In this document: positions 27,365 to 33,660 of the stretch, piece by piece
How positions within the stretch are numbered: the stretch's first letter is position 1
Layout of the letters: every line of letters starts with the position of its first letter
DNA from: Chloroflexota bacterium
Lineage (GTDB): Bacteria; Chloroflexota; Anaerolineae; JACRMK01
NCBI GenBank assembly: GCA_016200765.1
Contig: JACQEC010000030.1
Location: 1 to 33,660 of the forward strand
Direction of reading: 5' to 3'
Length of the DNA: 33,660 bases
Notes under the pieces: model-generated
Databases searched by the model: none
The model's input: the letters and a program-made list of their open reading frames with translations, nothing else
What the model was told of the DNA's origin: nothing
Position numbers and translations under genes: made by a program

Positions 27365-27388
27365 GGGCGAACGGCCGTTCGCCCCTAC
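27361..27388. repeat. 28-bp perfect palindrome at the binding-protein stop codon
   Basis: Arm GTAGGGGCGAACGG (27361-27374) is followed immediately by its reverse complement (27375-27388). It belongs to the same GTAGGGGCGAA family as 13041 and 29217. It contains the TAG stop of the binding-protein gene and occupies the place where a dppB-type gene would be expected. Confidence 0.9.
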
Positions 27389-27406
27389 CGCCCATGGTTG
27401 CCCCTG

Positions 27407-28246
27407 ATGGCCGATGAGGGCGCGCCGCCATTCCTGTCTGTCCTTTACGCGCAAGCGGCGTCGGCGTTTGGCACGTCGGTTGTTCTGCTGTTCCTGTTCG
27501 TAGCCGTTTTCGGGCCGCTGTTCGCCCCGTATAGCCCGACCCAGCAGATCGCGTCCGAAGCGCGCCAGCCGCCCTCGCCGCAACATTGGTTTGGCGCCGA
27601 TCGGCTGGGGCGCGATGTGTTCAGCCGCGTCGTTTACGGCGCGCGCGATATCATCAGCCTCGCCGGGTTGGGCAGTTTGCTGGCGGTCATCGCCGGCACG
27701 TTGTTTGGTCTGATCAGCGGCTACCGGGGCGGTCTGTTTGACGAACTGCTGTTTCGCCTCTTCGACGCCTTCCTATCACTGCCGTCGCTGCTCCTCGCTC
27801 TGCTCCTGCTGGGCACGCTCGGCCCATCGCGCAACAGCGTCCTGATCGTCATTGTGTTTGTCTATACGCCGATTGTGGCGCGCGTCGTGCGCAGTGTTGT
27901 GCTGGGTGTCCGTCACAAGGGTTTTATCGAAGCGGCGCAGATGCGCGGTGAAGCGGGTTGGTACATCCTCTTCCGCGAAATACTGCCCTCGGTCTTGCCG
28001 GCGCTGGCGGTGGAAGCAGCCTTGCGTTTCTCCTATGCGATCTTCCTCGTCTCATCGTTGGGTTTTCTGGGCGTGGGCGTTCAGCCGCCCAACCCGGACT
28101 GGGGCCTGATGGTGAGTGAAGGGCGCAACACTATATCGCTGACCCCGTGGGCGCTCTACTTTCCGGTCGGCGCGATTTCGCTGTTGGTGATCGGCGTCAA
28201 TTTGATGGCCGACGGCGTTCGGCGCGCCCTGCAAGGGGAGGCGTAA
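27407..28246 (+). CDS. ABC transporter permease, DppC/OppC type
   Basis: Inner-membrane permease of a peptide/nickel importer. About 279 residues with the DppC layout: a first helix (VVLLFLFVAVFGPLFAPYSP), then HWFGADRLGRDVFSRVVYGAR, typical of DppC N-termini, and five more helices. The EAA loop is FIEAAQMRGEAGWYILFREILP, split here as FIEAAQMRG and WYILFREILP. The end FLGVGVQPPNPDWGLMVSEGR is characteristic. Start is ATG 27407 or TTG 27398; neither has a ribosome site, unusual for this operon. The partner DppB permease is missing. The TAA overlaps the next ATG (TAATG). Confidence 0.9.
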   Translation: MADEGAPPFLSVLYAQAASAFGTSVVLLFLFVAVFGPLFAPYSPTQQIASEARQPPSPQHWFGADRLGRDVFSRVVYGARDIISLAGLGSLLAVIAGTLFGLISGYRGGLFDELLFRLFDAFLSLPSLLLALLLLGTLGPSRNSVLIVIVFVYTPIVARVVRSVVLGVRHKGFIEAAQMRGEAGWYILFREILPSVLPALAVEAALRFSYAIFLVSSLGFLGVGVQPPNPDWGLMVSEGRNTISLTPWALYFPVGAISLLVIGVNLMADGVRRALQGEA

Positions 28247-30345
28247 TGGCGCTGACCATCGGCGACCTGACCGTTTCCTACCGGCAACAGGGACGCTGGC
28301 TCGACGTGGTGCGCGAGGTGAGTTTGTCCATCCAGCCGGGCCAGACCTACGGGCTGGTGGGCGAGAGCGGGTCGGGCAAGACCACACTCGCGCTGGCGGT
28401 CATGCGTTATCTGGGTGAGCATGGCCGCATCCGCCAGGGAACGATTGAACTGGCCGGGCTAAACCTGCTGACGCTTGACGAAGCCAGTCTCGTCCGCGCG
28501 CGCCGCGATCTCATTCGGCTGGTTCCGCAGAACCCGCAATCGTCGCTCAATCCGTCTATGCGGATTGGAGAGCAGGTCGCCGAGACCCTGCCCGGCTTAT
28601 CAGAGAGCGAGGGCAAACGGCGCGTGCTGGCTCTGCTGTCTAGCGTGCGCCTGCCCGACCCCGAACGGGTGATGCAGAGTTATCCGCATCAATTGAGCGG
28701 CGGGATGTTACAGCGGGTGATGATCGCCATGGCCCTTAGCGGCGAGCCGGCGCTGTTGATACTGGACGAGCCGACGACGAACCTCGACGCAACCACCGAA
28801 GCGGCCATCCTCGACCTGATCCGCGACCTGATTCGCGCGCGCCGCACCGCCGTGCTGTACGTGTCGCACAGCCTGAGCCTCATCTCCCAGTTGTGCGAGC
28901 GGGTGGCGGTCTTGTACGCGGGTGAGTTGGTTGAGGACGCGCCGGTGGGCGAACTCTTTCAACGGCCTTTGCATCCCTACACACAGGGCCTGCTCGACAG
29001 CGTGCCGCGCATCGGCCAGAACAAGCGGGCCGCCGAACTGCGCCCCATCCCCGGCCAGATACCGCGTGCGGGTGAGCGGCCGCCGGGCTGTGTCTTTGCG
29101 CCGCGCTGTCATCTCGCCAATGCCCTATGCGAACAGGCGCGCCCGCCGCTGGATACGCCCGGCGAAGGCCGGCGTGTGCGCTGTCACCGTTGGCCGGAGA
29201 TCGCGGCCGGCGCGGTAGGGGCGAACCAAATCGTTGAGCGTTACGGGTTTCGCGTTCACGCGCCAACGCGCCAACGCACAACGCATAGCGCGCCGCCGGT
29301 TGTGCTGGCCGTGACGCACTTGCAGAAGCGCTTTCCGGTGCGGCGCACCCTCGGCGAGTGGCTGAACGCCAGGCCGCCGCGCCAGATTGAGGCAGTGCGG
29401 GGTGTGGATTTAGAAATCTCGCGTGGCCGGACGCTGGGGCTGGTGGGGGAAAGCGGAAGCGGGAAGACGACGGTAGCGCGCTGTATTATCGGCCTGAGCG
29501 AGCGCAGTGGGGGCGAGGTCGCCCTGCTCGACATCCCGCTCGCGCCCTCTATCGCACAGCGCGCGCCCGATCTCCTGCGCCGCCTGCAAATGGTCTTGCA
29601 GAATCCCGACGAAGCGTTAAACCCCTACCTCAATGTCGGCGAGATTCTGGGCCGTCCTTTGCAAAAACTGGCGGGCTACGCCCCGGCCGATGCCGCGCGG
29701 GGGGTGTCTCGTCTGCTGGAAGCCGTGAAGCTCGACCCGGCCACCGCCGCGCGCTTGCCCGGCCAACTTAGCGGCGGCGAGAAGCAACGCGTCGCTATCG
29801 CGCGCGCGTTTGCCACCCGCCCAGACCTGATCCTGTTTGACGAGCCGGTGTCGGCGCTGGATATGTCGGTGCAGGCGGCGATTTTGAACTTGATCGCCGA
29901 ACTCCAGCGCGAGAGCCGCCATAGCGTCCTGCTCATCTCGCACGATCTGGCGGTGGTTGGCTATCTGGCCGACGAGGTTATCGTAATGTATCTGGGGCGG
30001 GCGATGGAGGTAGCGCGTACCGAGGACATCTTCACCCCGCCCCACCACCCGTATACCGAGGCGCTTCTCTCCGCCATTCCCGTGATGCCGCGACCGGGCG
30101 AGTCACCACTAACCCGCGCCCAGCCCATTCACCTCGACGGGGACATACCAAGCCCGATGGATGCGCCGGCCGGTTGCCCATTCCACACGCGCTGTCCGCG
30201 CTCGCTGGGCGAGATTTGCGCCCGGCAGGAGCCGCCCTGGCAGGTGGGCCAGAACGGTCGCCGCGTCTTCTGTCACATCCCGCTAGACGATTTGGAGAAA
30301 GCCCAGCGCACTAACAGCGACCGAGAGCCGAGAGTTGATTTTTGA
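28246..30345 (+). CDS. fused DppD-DppF type dipeptide/oligopeptide ABC ATPase
   Basis: Two ATPases in one 699-residue chain. Half one (about 1-320) has Walker A GESGSGKTT at 39-47, a Q-loop VPQNPQSSLNP, signature LSGGMLQRV and Walker B LLILDEPTTNLD, plus the oligopeptide-family C-terminal cysteines (CVFAPRCHLANALC). Half two (about 348-699) has Walker A GESGSGKTT near 400, LQNPDEALNP, LSGGEKQRV, LILFDEPVSALD and CPFHTRCPRS. Both halves keep catalytic residues. ATG 28246 has GGGGAGG upstream and overlaps the dppC stop. The linker (about 324-347) is encoded by dispersed repeats, suggesting a fusion by repeat insertion or stop loss. It powers import with the adjacent permease. Confidence 0.93.
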   Translation: MALTIGDLTVSYRQQGRWLDVVREVSLSIQPGQTYGLVGESGSGKTTLALAVMRYLGEHGRIRQGTIELAGLNLLTLDEASLVRARRDLIRLVPQNPQSSLNPSMRIGEQVAETLPGLSESEGKRRVLALLSSVRLPDPERVMQSYPHQLSGGMLQRVMIAMALSGEPALLILDEPTTNLDATTEAAILDLIRDLIRARRTAVLYVSHSLSLISQLCERVAVLYAGELVEDAPVGELFQRPLHPYTQGLLDSVPRIGQNKRAAELRPIPGQIPRAGERPPGCVFAPRCHLANALCEQARPPLDTPGEGRRVRCHRWPEIAAGAVGANQIVERYGFRVHAPTRQRTTHSAPPVVLAVTHLQKRFPVRRTLGEWLNARPPRQIEAVRGVDLEISRGRTLGLVGESGSGKTTVARCIIGLSERSGGEVALLDIPLAPSIAQRAPDLLRRLQMVLQNPDEALNPYLNVGEILGRPLQKLAGYAPADAARGVSRLLEAVKLDPATAARLPGQLSGGEKQRVAIARAFATRPDLILFDEPVSALDMSVQAAILNLIAELQRESRHSVLLISHDLAVVGYLADEVIVMYLGRAMEVARTEDIFTPPHHPYTEALLSAIPVMPRPGESPLTRAQPIHLDGDIPSPMDAPAGCPFHTRCPRSLGEICARQEPPWQVGQNGRRVFCHIPLDDLEKAQRTNSDREPRVDF
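29217..29285. repeat. dispersed repeats forming the linker of the fused ATPase
   Basis: TAGGGGCGAACC (about 29217-29228, half of the palindrome family seen at 27361) is followed by a CGTT-type run, GCGTTACGGGTTTCGCG and onward, that closely matches 33336-33376. The whole segment is translated between the two ATPase domains. Confidence 0.7.
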
Positions 30346-30374
30346 TTTTAGATTTTGATGGTCAATCTAAAATC
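30344..30374. repeat. AT-rich inverted repeat after the fused ATPase gene
   Basis: Arms GATTTTAGATT (30344-30354) and AATCTAAAATC (30364-30374), overlapping the stop codon, with another AATCTAAAATT-like copy to about 30390. It shares its motif with 4966-5008. It sits between two convergent genes and could act as a bidirectional terminator. Confidence 0.6.
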
Positions 30375-30422
30375 ACAAATCTAAAATTGAAAATGGTCGC
30401 CCGCGCCATCGCCCCATACGAC

Positions 30423-33302
30423 CTAAACGACAGTTGGCGCAACCTCCGCCGCCGGGGCCGCGGCGCGGGAGATCTCCTGCTTGACGCGCTCCCAGGTGGA
30501 TAAGGGAATGGTCAGGAACGCATCCACCACCGCCGGGTCGAACTGGGTGTCGCGCTGGCGGCGGATTTCGGCGGCGGCTTCGGTGAAGGAACGCCCGATG
30601 CGATAGGGGCGCGTGTTCGTGATCGCGTCCAGCGTGTCGGCGATGGCAAAGATACGGGCTGGCAGGGGAATGTTTTCGCCGTCAAGACCATAGGGGTAGC
30701 CGGAGCCGCTCCAGCGCTCGTGATGGAATTGCACAACCGCCAGCGCCGGTTGCAGGAAGGAGATGTCCAGCAGGATTTGGCGGCCAATCTCCGGGTGACG
30801 GCGCATCGCCTGCCATTCGGTCGGATTGAGCGGGCCGGGCTTGAGCAAGATGGCATCGGGCACGCCGATTTTCCCGATGTCGTGCAGGAGCGCGCCGAGT
30901 TCAAGCGCTTGATGGATGACAGGATCGGTCACGCCCAGCGCGTCGGCCAGCACCAGCGCATAGGCTGTGACCCGTTTTGAGTGGCCTTCGGTTTCGCGGT
31001 CTCGCGCATCCAGAGCCGCGCTCAGGGCGCTGAGAGTCGCCTGATAACTCTGGCGCAGGTCGCTCAGCGCCTCCGCCAAGGCTTCTGCCTGCAGTTCCGT
31101 TTTTTTGTGAAGCGAGACGCGGTGAATGGCAATGCCTCCGATTTCGGTAATCGTCTGCGCCAGGCGCAGTTCATCCTCGGAGGGCGGATGATTGAAGACC
31201 AGCGATAGCACGCCTATGGGGTTGCCGCCCGGACGCATCGGCAGGGTGAGGCCGCACGCCCCGCCGCCCAGCGTGTCTCTCAAGGTGGGGGGAAAGCGCC
31301 CGTCCTGCGGCAGGTTGAGGGAGAGGTCGGGTTGCAACGTCTCCAGAACCTGTGACGCGAGGCTGCCCGCCAGCGGCAAGCGCAGGCCCTGCATCGGCGC
31401 GAGCACGCCGACCGCCAGCGTCAGTCGAACTTCCTCACGCTCCGGGTCAAGCAGGTGGATGGCGCCCCCCACCACGCCCAGCGTACTGCTCAGTTGTTTG
31501 AGCAAGGTCTCCATCACCGATTCAAGGTCAGTCGCTTGGCGCATGGTGGTGCTGACCGACAAGAGGGTCACGAGCTCCGCCACCTGCCGCTTGACCGTCG
31601 CGTAGAGCCGGGCGCGCGTCAGCGCCATGGCTCCCTGCTGGCCGAAGATAGTCGCGACCTCCACATCCAGCGGCGTGAACCGCTCGTCGTTCTGCGTGTC
31701 AATCAGGATCAGCGCGCCCACCGCCGCGTCGTCGCTCAAGAAGGGCACGCCCAGAATGGAGCGAATGTCAAAGAGGGAGACGAGCGGCTGGCTGGCCTGA
31801 TTGGAGGTGCGCGCATGGTTGACGAAAATAGGCTTCCGTTCCCGCACCACGCGCGCGCCGACCAGCTTCGGATCGGACAAAGACTGGCGCATCCCGATGA
31901 ACTTCTCGCGTTTGTGGCCGCGCGCCGCGTGACCAACCAGTTCGTCGCCCTCGCGCAACCAGAGCAGCGCCAGGTCCACGTCGAACAGCCTCATGCTTTC
32001 CTCGCAGATGGTGTCCAGCACGCGGTCGAGGTCGAGTGTCACGCCCATCGCGAGGCCAATCGGAATCAACGCTTCGGCCACCCGCCCGCGCTCCAGCGCG
32101 ACCTGCTGTTTTTGCAAGGTTGTCGTGCGCTCAATCAGCAACTGGTCGCCGCGCCGCACCACCAATAGCAAGACAATGAACAGCAGCGCCGACATGCCCA
32201 CAAACAGCCCGCTGGTGCCCCAGCGCACGACGTTGAGTTCGTCGGGCGAAACCAGCGGCCCCAACAATTGCGCGGCCAGATCGCCGCCCAACAGCGCCAA
32301 CAGCGCAACGGCGATAACGCTGGTCGCGGCGAAATAGCGGGTCAGTTCAAAGTGGCGTACCTGCTCGTATTCCGCCACCACCGCGCCCGTGGCAAACACG
32401 AACCCGATGAGCATCAGCAGATGGTACAACCACCAGCTGAGATGCCAGAGCGGCATCGTCGCCATGGAGAAGACCGCTTCGGCCAGAAAGCCGCACGCCA
32501 TAGCGAGCGCGCCTTCCAGCGGCCGCCCCTCGCGGCGATAGACCGTCCAGAAATAGATTCCGACTCCGGCGTACAAGAGCATCGCCAGCGCGGCCAAGAT
32601 ATAGAGACTTGAGGGGCTTAGCTCTGCGAGCGCCGCCAGCGGCGCTGGCGCGAGAAATGCCATCAGGATATAAAGGATATAGACGATCAAACCGACCTGC
32701 CAGAGGCGGCGGCGCTGGGAGAGAAGCTTGAGTTGTAGAGGGGTCGGCCAGGGTATAGCGGCCAGCGCAAGCAGAATCGCGCCCACCATCAGGCTAATGG
32801 GCGCCGACCAGGTGACGGCCAGAGTGGGGTCAACGGCGAGACGCGGGGGTGATGGCGATGCGGCGGCCGGCGCTGAAGATTTGGGCGACTCATATTCGTC
32901 GCTCAGTTCAGCCGACGACGCGGCGTCGGGCGTGACGTGGCCGGCGTGCGGGTTGACGGTGAAGAGCACGCCCGGCGTCGCCACCCCGTGGATGAGGAAG
33001 ACGCTGGCGATGCCGGCGAAGGCCAGCGTAACCAACAGCGTGCGCGCGTCGGCTACCGGGGCGGCCAAACTGCCGATCAGTATGGCGACGACCAGCGCAA
33101 TCAGGCTTGTCAGGGAGACAATCTGAAAGTGCGCCCACAGCGCAATCAACCCGATATCCCATGCCGGCACGAGCCGCAAGACCGCCAGCAGTGCCAGCGG
33201 CAACAGCAGTGTGCCGGAGAGGACGAGCGGGTTAACGGCCGCGCGCGCCGGCGTTCTCAAGGGTGCCCCGGAAGTGATCACAAGTGAGCATGATTCTAGC
33301 AC
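30423..33302 (-). CDS. membrane-anchored GAF-GAF-HD-GYP domain protein (putative cyclic-di-GMP phosphodiesterase)
   Basis: 959 residues. The N-terminal third (about 20-390) has around ten hydrophobic helices with a disordered Ser/Ala/Pro stretch near 135-165. A GAF domain follows (about 420-560; VTLDLDRVLDTICEESMRLF), then a second GAF (about 585-725; ATDLESVMETLLKQLSSTLG) and HD-GYP (about 765-945). HD-GYP motifs are EGHSKRVTAYA, LLHDIGKIGVPD, FHHERWSGSGYPYGL and IADTLDAIT. In the hallmark HHExxDGxGYP the Asp is Ser here; metal-ligand His and Asp residues appear intact. Likely senses a small ligand or redox state and hydrolyses cyclic di-GMP at the inner membrane. Start GTG 33302, not well supported by a ribosome site. 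Single-gene unit. Confidence 0.9.
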   Translation of the reverse strand: MLESCSLVITSGAPLRTPARAAVNPLVLSGTLLLPLALLAVLRLVPAWDIGLIALWAHFQIVSLTSLIALVVAILIGSLAAPVADARTLLVTLAFAGIASVFLIHGVATPGVLFTVNPHAGHVTPDAASSAELSDEYESPKSSAPAAASPSPPRLAVDPTLAVTWSAPISLMVGAILLALAAIPWPTPLQLKLLSQRRRLWQVGLIVYILYILMAFLAPAPLAALAELSPSSLYILAALAMLLYAGVGIYFWTVYRREGRPLEGALAMACGFLAEAVFSMATMPLWHLSWWLYHLLMLIGFVFATGAVVAEYEQVRHFELTRYFAATSVIAVALLALLGGDLAAQLLGPLVSPDELNVVRWGTSGLFVGMSALLFIVLLLVVRRGDQLLIERTTTLQKQQVALERGRVAEALIPIGLAMGVTLDLDRVLDTICEESMRLFDVDLALLWLREGDELVGHAARGHKREKFIGMRQSLSDPKLVGARVVRERKPIFVNHARTSNQASQPLVSLFDIRSILGVPFLSDDAAVGALILIDTQNDERFTPLDVEVATIFGQQGAMALTRARLYATVKRQVAELVTLLSVSTTMRQATDLESVMETLLKQLSSTLGVVGGAIHLLDPEREEVRLTLAVGVLAPMQGLRLPLAGSLASQVLETLQPDLSLNLPQDGRFPPTLRDTLGGGACGLTLPMRPGGNPIGVLSLVFNHPPSEDELRLAQTITEIGGIAIHRVSLHKKTELQAEALAEALSDLRQSYQATLSALSAALDARDRETEGHSKRVTAYALVLADALGVTDPVIHQALELGALLHDIGKIGVPDAILLKPGPLNPTEWQAMRRHPEIGRQILLDISFLQPALAVVQFHHERWSGSGYPYGLDGENIPLPARIFAIADTLDAITNTRPYRIGRSFTEAAAEIRRQRDTQFDPAVVDAFLTIPLSTWERVKQEISRAAAPAAEVAPTVV

Positions 33303-33335
33303 GAACCCAGCACCGGCGGCAACCGGCAGAAAATC

Positions 33336-33380
33336 CCGTTGCGCGTTACGGGTTCACGCGTTCACGCGCCAACGCTCAAC
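33336..33380. repeat. CGTT-type degenerate repeat upstream of tRNA-Leu
   Basis: A run of 7-8 base units (GCGTTAC, GGGTTCA, CGCGTTCA, CGCGCCAA, CGCTCAA). It is nearly identical over about 38 bases to the linker repeat at 29240 and related to 1231-1262 and 10980-11021. Confidence 0.7.
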
Positions 33381-33384
33381 GGTT

Positions 33385-33412
33385 TTGACAACCCTTGCCG
33401 CCATGTTATAAT
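33385..33412 (+). promoter_or_regulatory. promoter of tRNA-Leu
   Basis: TTGACA (33385-33390), a 16-nt spacer and TATAAT (33407-33412), with TG one base before the -10 (extended -10). Transcription should start near 33419, six bases before the tRNA. Confidence 0.9.
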
Positions 33413-33424
33413 TTCTCCGACGAT

Positions 33425-33510
<86 letters not shown>

Positions 33511-33514
33511 CTCA

Positions 33515-33541
33515 CACCCCCAGTGCTACGACACTCGGGTG
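33515..33541 (+). terminator. possible hairpin terminator after tRNA-Leu
   Basis: CACCC and AGTG pair with CACT and GGGTG around a 6-nt loop, with small bulges. Only short T-runs follow, so the strength is doubtful. Confidence 0.35.
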
Positions 33542-33557
33542 ATGTCATTTCTATCCC

Positions 33558-33660
33558 TTATCGTACTCTGGCAATCTTGAACCTGCCACGGGAGAAGATA
33601 TAGCGGATACCGACATAGGGATAATACCACAGGTGCAACACCACCGCCTGATTCTGGTCG
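33558..33660 (-). CDS. unidentified protein, C-terminal end (5' part outside window)
   Basis: On the minus strand a frame is open from the window edge to TAA at 33558-33560. The last 34 codons end with LHLWYYPYVGIRYIFSRGRF then KIARVR. The aromatic and basic tail resembles the end of a membrane or membrane-associated enzyme, but the family is not recognised. It converges on the tRNA gene. Confidence 0.5.
   Translation of the reverse strand, partial: DQNQAVVLHLWYYPYVGIRYIFSRGRFKIARVR

Noticed and set aside
27361..27388. Palindrome as an intrinsic terminator
   Set aside because: No T-run follows on either strand and the operon continues immediately downstream.

Overview
The window is a GC-rich bacterial chromosomal segment. 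It is most likely from the Chloroflexota, judged from gene content and from a secreted protein ending in YWLYLPVIER, a C-terminal style I associate with that phylum. The assignment is an inference from style and content, not from a marker gene. Nearly all of it is coding and no gap exceeds 300 bases. Short inverted and degenerate repeats fill the gaps, and in several places they have entered reading frames.

Layout. 1-1265: the end of a FecE/BtuD-type ABC ATPase overlapping a 3-methyladenine DNA glycosylase. 1262-6225 (minus): lipoyl synthase, the two genes of a 2-oxoacid:ferredoxin oxidoreductase (korA, carrying an internal deletion and frameshift, then korB), and a thiolase. 6431-9655 (minus): a secreted protein with 14 RCC1 repeats plus InlB-B-like, Ig-like and PKD domains. 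9786-10977: a cloverleaf palindrome and a tandem GNAT protein. 11200-13685 (minus): a lytic transglycosylase, an MFS transporter, and a FrnE/DsbA-type oxidoreductase whose first active-site cysteine codon is TGA (candidate selenocysteine). 13794-20306 (plus): hrcA-grpE-dnaK-dnaJ-prmA-rsmE behind a consensus sigma-70 promoter and an unusual composite CIRCE operator; dnaJ and prmA both carry internal deletions with frameshifts. 20327-22801 (minus): a 30-residue ORF, a GT-C-like membrane protein, a 39-residue ORF and an MNT-fold nucleotidyltransferase, all tightly coupled. 22890-25592 (minus): an acyl-CoA ligase and an NAD-dependent epimerase. 25826-30345 (plus): a peptide/nickel-type ABC importer with binding protein, one DppC-type permease and a fused DppD-DppF ATPase; the DppB-type permease is absent. 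30423-33302 (minus): a membrane GAF-GAF-HD-GYP protein. 33385-33510: tRNA-Leu(GAG) with a near-consensus promoter. 33558-33660 (minus): the end of an unidentified gene.

How the genes work together. KorAB would oxidise 2-oxoacids with ferredoxin as acceptor; LipA supplies lipoyl groups for the alternative dehydrogenase complexes; the thiolase and acyl-CoA ligase point to fatty-acid or aromatic-acid breakdown. The HrcA/CIRCE block is a self-regulated heat-shock operon followed by two ribosome-modification methyltransferases.

Most notable points: (1) the candidate selenoprotein, whose TGA replaces the first Cys of CPYC, has a good ribosome site at the upstream start and a hairpin with a GUU loop 25 nt after the TGA; (2) the CIRCE element has its right half-site duplicated one helical turn downstream; (3) three conserved genes (korA, dnaJ, prmA) each lack an internal segment and shift frame in the same sense, which suggests an assembly problem or real decay; (4) dispersed repeats appear to have been recruited as protein linkers.
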